Of a stretch of DNA of 64,000 nt, positions 8,886-16,575 are shown one piece after another (position 1 is the first letter of the stretch; each line of letters opens with the position of its first letter). The notes under the pieces are model-generated. The model was not told the DNA's origin. It searched no databases and saw only the letters and a list, made by a program, of their open reading frames with translations. Position numbers and translations under genes: made by a program. Source of the DNA: DASUNP01 sp035249305 (GTDB taxonomy: Bacteria; Acidobacteriota; Blastocatellia; UBA7656); the NCBI GenBank assembly GCA_035249305.1, contig DATFGQ010000114.1:1-64000 (forward strand). The letters are read 5' to 3'.

Positions 8886-9762
8886 CTTCATACTCCTTCC
8901 CCATGCAAGCCTTGTATAGCGCGGGAACAAAATCCCACAGGTTCTCCTGAATAAAACTGACCATCGGTTTAGGCCCCCTTTGCAGGATCGAGACGATCAG
9001 GTTATCCGGCGACGGGTCGACCGAAAAAGAGAGCGGGTAGTTGGCCGGGTCGACATGCCACCTGAGCGTCTTGAACAGCAGCCGCAGGTTAAAATCTCTC
9101 AGGCTATAACCGACAAACAGAATGGGCCACTCATTCATACGCGCTCGAATATTCTCATGTATAGGGTGGAAATGAGGGCTGGCCATCCTTTGTATGAAAG
9201 TTATGTAGTCCTCCTCCGTGATTACGATCGAGTTCGGTTTGGTGATGTCACCGTGGAGCTTTAATAAGATGGGGCTTGCCTCGGGCGGGTCTAAGGTAAC
9301 CTTATCAGGCGGCCCATTCCTGTCCGGGTCGTAGACGGTTACGACAGGGCTTTTGCCCTCTCCGTCACGAGTCGTTGCTTTATACAACGCCTTTTCAAAG
9401 AGCGCGTCGTAATTGGTCGTTATGATTATTCGAAAGGGCAAAGCGGCCAGCATGTCCAGCGGCGGCGAAGGCACGGCTTTGCTCTGTGCGAATATCTCGC
9501 CGATGGCTTTGATTAGGTCTTCGCGCGAGTTGTGTTCCCGGCACTGAAAGAAGAGCGAGACTCTTTGCAGGTTATCCTTATCGCCATCGGGGTAACCGCA
9601 TTTATCGGCCAGCATGTTAGAGAGAGCTTTGCCGCCGGGGAGCGTGGCTTTGTATTTGAATGGCGAGCCTGCCGGCGGGTCGGCGGCCACGGCCATCGCG
9701 CCAAGGAACAGGATGCATTGGCCTTTTCTTACACCTTCTACGATCTTCGTCGGTATTTCCAT
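8878..9762 (-). CDS. SIR2-like (SIR2_2) domain protein, putative NADase effector
   Basis: A 294-residue protein that is essentially one SIR2-fold domain. It shows the nucleotide-binding start ILFLGAM (about 17-23), the TTNYD motif (115-119), the LHGD motif with the candidate catalytic histidine (H170), and FVGYSLRD (216-223). This set marks the SIR2_2 branch, members of which in phage-defence systems hydrolyse NAD+ rather than deacetylate proteins. It is the upstream gene of a two-gene unit with the STAND ATPase, overlapping by several bases, so the two are surely co-expressed. NADase activity and an antiphage role are inferred from family and context. Confidence 0.82.
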   Translation of the reverse strand: MEIPTKIVEGVRKGQCILFLGAMAVAADPPAGSPFKYKATLPGGKALSNMLADKCGYPDGDKDNLQRVSLFFQCREHNSREDLIKAIGEIFAQSKAVPSPPLDMLAALPFRIIITTNYDALFEKALYKATTRDGEGKSPVVTVYDPDRNGPPDKVTLDPPEASPILLKLHGDITKPNSIVITEEDYITFIQRMASPHFHPIHENIRARMNEWPILFVGYSLRDFNLRLLFKTLRWHVDPANYPLSFSVDPSPDNLIVSILQRGPKPMVSFIQENLWDFVPALYKACMGKEYEDE

Positions 9763-10070
9763 TTGATAACCGGCCGCGAAAAGATCACCATTTCAATAGG
9801 GCTCCGTCATTACCCGGAAAGTGTGTTCGATTATAGTCCCGCCACGTGGATTGGGAAAGTCCACAGATTCGGCGCGGCGTAAATCCTCTGCCGGGCAGTC
9901 GCTCGTAGACGAAGCTACGAAATAGGCTCCCGGCCGGAAGGAGACTGGCGGCCGCACACTCCTGGCGAATAGTTCTCACCAAGTTTTTCGTCAGTGTATA
10001 GTGGGTCGTCCCATGTTGTAGTGGACACGGGCGGCCCTAATTACGGATCGAGAATGGAAGGAGATAAAAA
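9763..10070. other. Intergenic divergent region
   Basis: 308 bases between the SIR2 gene (leftward) and the secreted protein (rightward). It must hold promoters for both. A good Shine-Dalgarno (AAGGAG) precedes the ATG at 10071. No RNA gene, repeat or conserved small gene was recognised. Confidence 0.5.
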
Positions 10071-10538
10071 ATGAGAAAACCTTTCGTATTGTTGACAGTG
10101 ATGCTAGGGATCGTGATGATCGGCGGCGCGTCGGCCGGGGCTCTAGCCGATCGGACGACTGGTTCGGCCAAGCTGCACCCGTACAACCAGTCAGGGGTCA
10201 AGGGCAGAATAAACTTCGTCGACACGGGGACGACGCTGATCGTCAGCGGCACGGCCACGGGGTTAGACCCGAATAATTTCTACATCTCCTTGTTGTATGA
10301 CGTGGGCTCTGTTCCGGGAGGGCCATTAGCCTGTGAGCCGAGCGAGGATAATACATTGACGGAAGATCAAATGTTTGCTGGAATCTGGACGGTCGCGCCG
10401 GACGGGACGGGGACATTAAACTTCACCAAGTCCGGCCCCCTGTACGTGCCGATCAGGGACGTCGACACCGTCTCTATTAGAGGTGAAGCCGAAGGGTTTG
10501 ACCGGGTGGCCTGCGGCGAGATAAGCCGAAGGCCGTAA
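10071..10538 (+). CDS. Secreted protein of unknown function
   Basis: 155 residues with a clear signal peptide: MRKP, then a hydrophobic stretch to about residue 22, cleavage likely after GGASAGALA. The mature part is rich in Gly, Thr and Asp and reads like an all-beta domain with GTTLIVSGTATGLDPNNFY and a later DTVSIRGEAEGF segment. There are two cysteines, in ACEP near the middle and ACGE near the end, which could form a disulfide. It resembles the CHRD/superoxide-dismutase-like beta proteins in general style, but I cannot assign a family. AAGGAG lies 7 bases before the ATG. It is a single-gene transcription unit, probably ended by the palindrome at 10565. Confidence 0.75.
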   Translation: MRKPFVLLTVMLGIVMIGGASAGALADRTTGSAKLHPYNQSGVKGRINFVDTGTTLIVSGTATGLDPNNFYISLLYDVGSVPGGPLACEPSEDNTLTEDQMFAGIWTVAPDGTGTLNFTKSGPLYVPIRDVDTVSIRGEAEGFDRVACGEISRRP

Positions 10539-10564
10539 AGCCGATTCTATACCCACTATAAACT

Positions 10565-10604
10565 AGCGCCCGACGCCCCCCGCCGGCGGGGGGCGTCGGG
10601 CGCT
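10565..10604. repeat. Perfect 40-bp GC-rich palindrome
   Basis: The 20-base arm AGCGCCCGACGCCCCCCGCC is followed at once by its exact reverse complement, with no loop. It sits 27 bases after the stop of the secreted-protein gene. It could act as a transcript end or protein-binding cruciform, but no T-run follows on either strand, so it is not a standard intrinsic terminator. Confidence 0.85.
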
Positions 10605-10659
10605 GGCATAAATCTGCTATAGAGATGCTACGCGTAATGATCGCTGAGGAGATGCTCTT

Positions 10660-12120
10660 ATGAGTCGTCGTATCGTTTCCGCCTGCCTGCTCTGTTTGAT
10701 CGTGGCCGCGCAGGCGTCGCCCTGCACCATCATCTCCGGCAGGGCGAAAGATGGCTCGGTCTGGGTGGGCAACAACGAGGATTGGTCCTTCGACTTTGAG
10801 ACGTACTTGAATGTGCTGCCGCGCGAGGGAAACCTTTTCGGCGCGATCACCTTCACCTACGCCGCCCCCGACACGCCGACCCAGGGCGGGGTTAACGAGA
10901 AAGGGCTCTTCTACGATTTCAACTCGGTGCCGTTCGCCCCCGATTCAGATTACGAGGGGCGTGACATTAAGAAAGATTTCCCCGGAGGCGACGAAGCCTT
11001 CTGTCTTCATATCCTGAGACGGTGCTCGACCGTTAAGGACGTGCTGGAGCTGTTGAAGCGATACCGCGTGAGCTTTCTTGTGGAAGCGCAGATGCACCTG
11101 GCCGATAGACAGGGCAACCTCGCCATAGTCAACGCCGACAGCGTCCTGCTGAGCAGAGGCGAATCACAGGTATCGACCAACTTCAACGTAGGCACGAAGG
11201 CCAATTCACCGGATGCCAAGACCTGCTGGCGCTTCCCCATCGCCGAGCGGCTGATCCGCGAGCGCGGCGCGGGGCTCGATAACTTCAGAGAGATTCTCGA
11301 CGCCACACAGCAGTATCGCTACTTCAGCACGATCTACAGCAACATCGTGAATCTTTCGACCGGGGATATCTACTTTTATTACGCGGGCGATTTTCAGAAA
11401 GCCGTTCACATAAAGTTAGGAGAGTTGTTGTCGGAAGGTAAGCGGTCTTACCCGATACGCTCGCTATTCCCCGACGCCCCGATCGTCAAAGTGTGGGACG
11501 CATACAGGGCTCAAGGCGCGGAGAAAGCCGTCGAGCTATTCAGGCAACTGGAGGGCGGCATGCCTGAGAAAAGAAGGTCGGAGGTGCTGAGGCACATCTT
11601 TCTGAGCTGCCTGCTGACGACGAGCAAGTACGCGGACTCCATGATCTTTTTCGACGAGTGGGAGAGGGTCAACAGAGGCCTGGACGAGGCGGCGAGTTTT
11701 TACGGCGCCTTCGTGCGCCTGTCGAATGGGGGTTACGAGAAAGGCAAAGAGCTGTTGGCGAGGCAAGTGAAGGTAGACGCCACGGATGAAAGGGCGCAGC
11801 GGGGCTACCCACAGCGGGCGGCGAGGCTGCTGGCGAGGCTTGAAGGCGCGAAGCCAGAAGGCGCGAACGCGCGGTTCGAATTGAAGGGTCATAAGGACGC
11901 AAAGTTCGTCTCCCTGTACTTGCCGAACAGACCGCCCGTCTTCTATTTCCTGCTCAAGACTGACGACGGGTGGGCGGGCGACTTCAAAATGCCCGAGGGT
12001 GAGATCTACTACTCTTTCATGGTCGATGGCAAGATGATGTTAGACCCATCAAACCCGCGTTCCGAGGAGTACGCGGGCGAAGACGGAAAGCTCCGGCTGA
12101 ATGTCAAAATAGTAAAGTGA
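10660..12120 (+). CDS. Secreted Ntn-hydrolase (linear amide C-N hydrolase/penicillin V acylase-like) with C-terminal glycogen-binding-like domain
   Basis: 486 residues with a signal peptide ending around QASPC. The first mature residue would be the cysteine of CTIISGRAKDG, followed by GNNEDW, the hallmark arrangement of cysteine-nucleophile Ntn-hydrolases of the choloylglycine-hydrolase/penicillin-acylase group. Later segments (GGVNEKGLFYDFNS, VSTNFN) fit the same fold. From about residue 400 a separate beta domain (FELKGHKDAKFVSLYL, GWAGDFKMPEGEIYYSFMVDG) resembles the AMPK/CBM48 early-set domain. The enzyme probably cleaves an amide bond of a small molecule or lipid outside the cytoplasm. 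The start is chosen at the ATG preceded by GAGGAG. Confidence 0.82.
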   Translation: MSRRIVSACLLCLIVAAQASPCTIISGRAKDGSVWVGNNEDWSFDFETYLNVLPREGNLFGAITFTYAAPDTPTQGGVNEKGLFYDFNSVPFAPDSDYEGRDIKKDFPGGDEAFCLHILRRCSTVKDVLELLKRYRVSFLVEAQMHLADRQGNLAIVNADSVLLSRGESQVSTNFNVGTKANSPDAKTCWRFPIAERLIRERGAGLDNFREILDATQQYRYFSTIYSNIVNLSTGDIYFYYAGDFQKAVHIKLGELLSEGKRSYPIRSLFPDAPIVKVWDAYRAQGAEKAVELFRQLEGGMPEKRRSEVLRHIFLSCLLTTSKYADSMIFFDEWERVNRGLDEAASFYGAFVRLSNGGYEKGKELLARQVKVDATDERAQRGYPQRAARLLARLEGAKPEGANARFELKGHKDAKFVSLYLPNRPPVFYFLLKTDDGWAGDFKMPEGEIYYSFMVDGKMMLDPSNPRSEEYAGEDGKLRLNVKIVK

Positions 12121-12140
12121 GCAGTCTCTAATGATGAGAG

Positions 12141-12467
12141 GGCGCCTGAAAAGTCCCCGACGGGGACGCGCATCAATAGGAAGCCTCGAAGAGGCGTAAT
12201 TCAATAAGCCCCGTAGGGGCGACGATTCAATAGCCGAAAGCCCCGTAGGGGCGTGATTCAATAGCCCGGCGCAACGCGCCGGGTGACGCACGCATACAAA
12301 ACGAAGCCCTGAAAGGGCGATATATCTTATCGCGCCCTTTCAGGGCTTTTCATTATTAACTATCCCTTTCCAGGGGCGTTGCCCCTGGCTATTGAATTAC
12401 GCCCCTACGGGGCTTTCGGCTATTGAATCAAGCCCTTTCAGGGCTTCCCTTACACTTTTCAGACACC
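12141..12467. repeat. Palindrome-rich intergenic repeat element with imperfect terminal inverted repeats
   Basis: The ends GGCGCCTGAAAAGT (12141-12154) and ACTTTTCAGACACC (12454-12467) pair at 12 of 14 positions. Inside are nested palindromes: GCCCCGTAGGGGC copies joined to TTCAATAGCC and their inverted copies near 12390-12420. A strong GCCCTGAAAGGGC...GCCCTTTCAGGGC hairpin lies at 12305-12348. The last hairpin and its flank recur almost identically at 30364-30414. No protein coding is seen in the element. Together with its flanks it makes up most of the 440-base gap between genes. Confidence 0.8.
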
Positions 12468-12470
12468 TCT

Positions 12471-12548
12471 GAGAAGATGGTGCAGGAGCATTTCGGGCTG
12501 GAGTGGCCCGCCGACTGGCTGCCGACGGATTACTACCTCGGCTGGTGA
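12471..12548 (+). pseudogene. Possible 3' remnant of a coding sequence
   Basis: Directly after the repeat element a 25-codon open stretch ends in TGA and translates to a protein-like tail containing EHFGLEWPADWLPTDYYLGW. Codon choice is like the neighbouring genes, but there is no start or upstream body in frame. It may be the surviving end of a gene lost when the repeat element arose. The family is not recognised, and chance cannot be excluded. Confidence 0.25.
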
Positions 12549-12559
12549 TCAAAGCTTTA

Positions 12560-13135
12560 TCAGTCATTCAGCTTCGACTCGATACGTCTGTCAGGGATCA
12601 GCCACACCAGCGCCACCAGCACGTAAATCCCATATGCTATCCATTGATAGACGAAGGCCGCTGGGATCGCCACCGCGTATAAAAGCATCGAGAGCTTTCC
12701 CTTCCTATCGTTGCCCACAGCCGCCGCGAGCTTTGAGTCCTTGCCCTGGTGGGCAATGATCAGGGTTTGAAGAATCGTGTAAGCGATCGCGGCTAAAAGC
12801 AACACCGCGCCATAGACTGAGGTTGGCAACGGAGCAAAATGATTCTCCCCCATCCAACCCGTGACGAACGGCACAAGCGACAGCCAGAACAGCAGGTGCA
12901 GATTCGCCCAGAGTATCTTGCCGTTGATACTGCGCGCGGCATGGAGCATGTGGTGGTGGTTGTTCCAGTAGATGCCTAGATAGACAAAGCTCAGCACGTA
13001 TGTCAGGAAGACCGGCAACAACGGGCGCAGCGCTTCCAGGTCTGTGCCGTGCGGGACTTTTAGTTCCAGGACCATGATGGTGATCAGAATAGCGATCACG
13101 CCATCGCTGAAGGCTTCGAGCCGATTTTTGTTCAT
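12560..13135 (-). CDS. TMEM175-family (DUF1211) membrane protein, putative potassium channel
   Basis: 191 residues with about five to six membrane helices. The first helix contains RLEAFSDGVIAILITIMVLELKVP, close to the conserved (R)xxxFSDGVxAIxxT signature of the bacterial TMEM175 family, whose members form K+-permeable channels lined by this helix. Length fits a single-repeat bacterial form, which would assemble as a tetramer. It lies downstream of the ligase-ACP-acyltransferase gene with a 26-base gap on the same strand, so co-transcription is possible, though a functional link is not obvious. Confidence 0.85.
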   Translation of the reverse strand: MNKNRLEAFSDGVIAILITIMVLELKVPHGTDLEALRPLLPVFLTYVLSFVYLGIYWNNHHHMLHAARSINGKILWANLHLLFWLSLVPFVTGWMGENHFAPLPTSVYGAVLLLAAIAYTILQTLIIAHQGKDSKLAAAVGNDRKGKLSMLLYAVAIPAAFVYQWIAYGIYVLVALVWLIPDRRIESKLND

Positions 13136-13161
13136 AGGCTTACGCAGTTATACACCGGCAG

Positions 13162-15687
13162 CTAAAGAGAGGCAACGCGCGCTTCCAGATCTTTTGTAAT
13201 CTCCGCCGGGTCGGCGCCCGGAGTATATCTTACAGGCCCGCCGAAGATTATTCGCACGCTGCCGGGCCGCGAGAAATACTTTCTCTTCTCTTTCAGCTCG
13301 AACAGCCCTTCGATCTTTATAGGCACTATGGGCAGGCCCAGATCACTCGCGAGCAAACCTATCCCGCCCATGAAAGGGCGCATGCGGCCGTCATCCGTAG
13401 TCCGCCCTTCGGGGAAGACGAGCAGGCTGTAGTCTCTATCTACGCTTTCGCCCGCGTAGGCGAAGGCGCGGCGGAACCCGCTCTTTTGCGGTAACGGAAA
13501 AGTGTTGAACAGCGTGACTATCAACACGTATTGTGCGCGCCGGACGAGACGCGTAAGCCAGCTTACGTTTTGCGGCGGGTTACGGTAGCCGCGCAATCGC
13601 TCGCCTTCCATCGCTATCGCAAGGTTGCGCCTGAAGCGGCCAGGGAGCGCCGACAGAATCAATCCGTGGTCTATCATCGAGACGTGATTCGCGATAAACA
13701 AGGCAGGCCCGCCGAGGCCGTCGAGCCTTCGCTTCTCTTCCGCGCGCACCCAGCACATCAATCTTGTGATGGGCAGTATCACAAGGTAATAGACCGCCAC
13801 GCGAATCCACGTCGCGGGGAATCGCTGGGTCCACTCGGGGTAGCTGTGCCCGGCGGCCGTCTGCGTCGCGCCCCGGTTGATCATTCGCTCGATGTCGGCC
13901 AGCGTCGTCGCGGCCGTGAAAGCCGATTCGTCTATGTCGACTTGATAGCGGTCCTCGATCGCGCTCAACAGCTCGACGCGGCCGAGCGAATCGAGCTTCA
14001 GATCCGTAGTCAGGTTCGCCGTCGGCGAAAGCTCGACCGACGGCTCGCCGCTCACGCGCGAGATAAGCTCGGCCAGCGTGTCGGCCGCGCGGTGAGGGCC
14101 TGCGCCATTCGCCTGCGATGATTTGATGGCTTCGGCCACTACCAGCTTGCGCACTTTTTGCGTAGGGGTTCGCGGGAAATCTCTTTCGGGCCAGATAACC
14201 CAGCGGCGAATCCGCTGGTGCTGGGCGAGCGTTTCGTTCGCGCGATTGATCGCCGCCGCGGCGTCCGCCCGTTCGTCGCGCATTATTAAGGCCGCGACCG
14301 CTTCAGGCCCGCGCGGCCCTTCGATGCCCACGACGCAGCTCGCGCGGACTTCGGGCTGGCGGTCGAGCGCGGCCTCCAGGTCGTCGGGGTAGATGTTGAG
14401 GCCGGCGGCCGTGACGATAGTATCTTTCTTGCGGCTCTTGAAATATAGATTACCCGCCTCGTCGCGCTCGCCTATGTCGCCCGTCCGCAGCCAGCCGTCT
14501 TCGCTCATCAAAGGCCGCCCCGCCCCGCTCCAGTAACCGGGCGATACGTTGTCGCCGCGCACGAGTATCTCGCCCGTCTCGTCGAGCTTCAGCTCCTGGC
14601 CGGGCATGGCCTTTCCTATAGATCCGCGGCTGAGCTTGAAAGGGTGGTTGACGCTGACGATCGCGGCCGTCTCCGTCATGCCGTAGCCCTGCACGACGGC
14701 GTAACCGAGCCGCTGCCAGAACTCTTCGGTCTCGGCCGAAAGCGCCGCGCCGCCCGACACGAACGCCCAGAACTTCCACCCGAACCTGCGGTGGATGTCG
14801 CGAAAGAGCCACCACCGCTTCAGGAAATGAACGCCCGCGGCGGCGGCCAGCTTTTCGCGAAAGCGCTCCAGCCGCCCGCGCGACTCGTAATCACGCTCCA
14901 GCTTGTCGCGCAACGAATCCAACAGGCGCGGCACGGCTACGATGACGGAGACGCGATTCTTCTTAACCGTCTCTATGATCTCGGAAGGGTTCAAAGAGTC
15001 TTGAAAGTAGACTTCGCCGCCCAGCAGCAGCGGGACGAAGATGCCCATGAACTGCCCGAACACGTGGCTGAGCGGCACGAGGTTCAAAAAGCGGACGGGG
15101 TGAAACGGGCGCTCCCACTTGAGGTATTTCTTAATCTCGCGCTGAAGCGGCGCGAGGTTCGTGAGCAGGTTCCTGTGCGTGAGGACTACGCCCTTCGGGT
15201 CGGCCGTCGTGCCCGAAGTAAAGATGATCTCGGCGATGTCGTCTAGAGATGGGGCGATAGAAAAAGCGTCACCCGCGTGATGGGCGATATGGCGACTCAG
15301 CTCTTCTACGGCGATCCCCGGCAATTCAAGGCCCGCGTCCTCGCGCTTTCGGGCGCTGTAGATTATAAATCTGGCTTCGACCTGTTTTTGCACCCGGCGG
15401 ACAAACTCAGGCGCGCTTTCAACGTCGAGCGGGACGACGATCACGCCGCGCGCGAGGCACCCGAAAAAAGCTGCGACCCACTCGGCGCTGTTCTCGGCCC
15501 AGAACAAAACGCGGTCGCCTTTTGATATGTGGCGGCTTTCAAGCTCGCGGGCGAATTGAAAGGCGGTCTGGCGAACCTTCAGATAAGACCAGCGATTAAC
15601 CCGCAGCCCGCGCCGATGCGCGAAGGCAGTCTCTCGCGGGCGTTCCAAACAGTCGTCTAAGAATGTAATCAGATTCGTGCGCATCAT
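13162..15687 (-). CDS. Trifunctional acyl-AMP ligase - ACP - PlsC acyltransferase fusion
   Basis: 841 residues with three domains. Residues 1 to about 515 are an adenylating enzyme (FTSGTTADPKGVVLTHRNL, QGYGMTETAAIV, RTPTQKVRKLV). About 525-605 is an acyl carrier domain (LKLDSLGRVELL, phosphopantetheine serine near S567). About 645-841 is an LPLAT acyltransferase (NHVSMIDHG with H near 668, then FPEGRTTDDG). This would activate a free fatty acid, hold it on its own carrier arm and pass it to a lysolipid. It resembles E. coli Aas (acyltransferase plus acyl-ACP synthetase) but with a different domain order and a built-in carrier. Multidomain ligase-ACP-acyltransferase proteins also occur in bacterial ether-lipid clusters. 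Divergent from plsY. Confidence 0.88.
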   Translation of the reverse strand: MMRTNLITFLDDCLERPRETAFAHRRGLRVNRWSYLKVRQTAFQFARELESRHISKGDRVLFWAENSAEWVAAFFGCLARGVIVVPLDVESAPEFVRRVQKQVEARFIIYSARKREDAGLELPGIAVEELSRHIAHHAGDAFSIAPSLDDIAEIIFTSGTTADPKGVVLTHRNLLTNLAPLQREIKKYLKWERPFHPVRFLNLVPLSHVFGQFMGIFVPLLLGGEVYFQDSLNPSEIIETVKKNRVSVIVAVPRLLDSLRDKLERDYESRGRLERFREKLAAAAGVHFLKRWWLFRDIHRRFGWKFWAFVSGGAALSAETEEFWQRLGYAVVQGYGMTETAAIVSVNHPFKLSRGSIGKAMPGQELKLDETGEILVRGDNVSPGYWSGAGRPLMSEDGWLRTGDIGERDEAGNLYFKSRKKDTIVTAAGLNIYPDDLEAALDRQPEVRASCVVGIEGPRGPEAVAALIMRDERADAAAAINRANETLAQHQRIRRWVIWPERDFPRTPTQKVRKLVVAEAIKSSQANGAGPHRAADTLAELISRVSGEPSVELSPTANLTTDLKLDSLGRVELLSAIEDRYQVDIDESAFTAATTLADIERMINRGATQTAAGHSYPEWTQRFPATWIRVAVYYLVILPITRLMCWVRAEEKRRLDGLGGPALFIANHVSMIDHGLILSALPGRFRRNLAIAMEGERLRGYRNPPQNVSWLTRLVRRAQYVLIVTLFNTFPLPQKSGFRRAFAYAGESVDRDYSLLVFPEGRTTDDGRMRPFMGGIGLLASDLGLPIVPIKIEGLFELKEKRKYFSRPGSVRIIFGGPVRYTPGADPAEITKDLEARVASL

Positions 15688-15699
15688 TATTAAGAGTGC

Positions 15700-15824
15700 T
15701 GAGTCCTGAGTCCTGAGTCCTGAGTGTTAGACAATAGAATTAGGCTGTAAGGGATTTTACTTCATGGCGCATGATGCGCTTCGAGCAGCGCGGACTCAGG
15801 ACTCAGCACTCAGGACTCAGGACT
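15700..15824. repeat. Heptamer tandem repeats in inverted orientation (TGAGTCC/ACTCAGG)
   Basis: Three TGAGTCC units plus TGAGTGT lie at 15700-15727. The inverse series ACTCAGG, ACTCAGC, ACTCAGG, ACTCAGG lies at 15794-15821. They sit between divergent genes (the ligase fusion and plsY), so the hairpin lies in the shared promoter region. The same family occurs at 2641-2860 and 49239-49305. Confidence 0.8.
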
Positions 15825-15903
15825 TTGAGAAGATTGTACGGTCAACACGCCTCTGATATAGTCGTTTCGCCTGAAATTGTAGCCGCAGCAGAGACTTTCG
15901 GCA

Positions 15904-16575
15904 ATGCTCACACAGATCGTCTTCGTCATAATCGCGTACCTGATGGGATCGATCCCCTTCGGTTATCTGCTCGTAAAATACGTCTTCACCGAAGGCGAAG
16001 ACGTTCGCCGCGTCGGGTCGGGAGGGACGGGCGCTACGAACGTCACGCGGCGCGCGGGCCGGCTGGCGGGGCTGCTGACCTATCTATTCGACGTGGCGAA
16101 AGGCGCGGCGGCGGTCTTTCTTATGAAGCAGGTGACTGATGATTATCTCTGGGTCGGCGCGGCGGCCGTCGCCGTAGTGCTGGGCCACATCTTCCCCGTC
16201 TTTCTGCGGTTCCGCGGCGGCAAAGGGGTGGCCGCGGGGATGGGCGCGTACCTGATGATAGCGCCTTACGCCGTGCTCGCCGCGTTCGCGCTTTTCGCCG
16301 TCGTAGTCTTTCTCACACGCTACATGTCGCTCGGCTCGATCGTAGGGGCCGCATCGATCCCGGTCTGGACCCTTCTCTTTTACGGCTGGCTTGCCGATGC
16401 GCCCAGCCCTCACCTCAAGGCGATGGTCGTAACCGCGATCGCGCTCGGCGCGCTCATCGTCGCCAAGCACCACCAGAACATCGGCCGTTTGATTCGCGGG
16501 ACCGAGAGCAAATTCGGCGACCGCGTGAGCGCGGCCGAGCCCGACCCCACGGCGGTGACCGGAGGCCGTGGCTGA
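15904..16575 (+). CDS. plsY: Glycerol-3-phosphate acyltransferase PlsY
   Basis: 223 residues, multi-spanning. It contains the three conserved PlsY blocks: GSIPFGYLLVKY, the glycine-rich SGGTGATNVTRRAGR, and FRGGKGVAAGMGAYL, followed by KHHQNIGRLIRGTE. PlsY transfers the acyl group from acyl-phosphate to glycerol-3-phosphate at the membrane, the first acylation in phospholipid synthesis. The stop overlaps the gpsA start by one base (TGATG), a logical pairing because GpsA makes its substrate. PlsX, which makes acyl-phosphate, is not in the window. The C-terminal 25 or so residues beyond the usual family end are Pro/Glu-rich and variable. Confidence 0.95.
   Translation: MLTQIVFVIIAYLMGSIPFGYLLVKYVFTEGEDVRRVGSGGTGATNVTRRAGRLAGLLTYLFDVAKGAAAVFLMKQVTDDYLWVGAAAVAVVLGHIFPVFLRFRGGKGVAAGMGAYLMIAPYAVLAAFALFAVVVFLTRYMSLGSIVGAASIPVWTLLFYGWLADAPSPHLKAMVVTAIALGALIVAKHHQNIGRLIRGTESKFGDRVSAAEPDPTAVTGGRG

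Noticed and set aside
10565..10604. Intrinsic terminator
   Set aside because: Strong palindrome but no T-run on either side and no loop.
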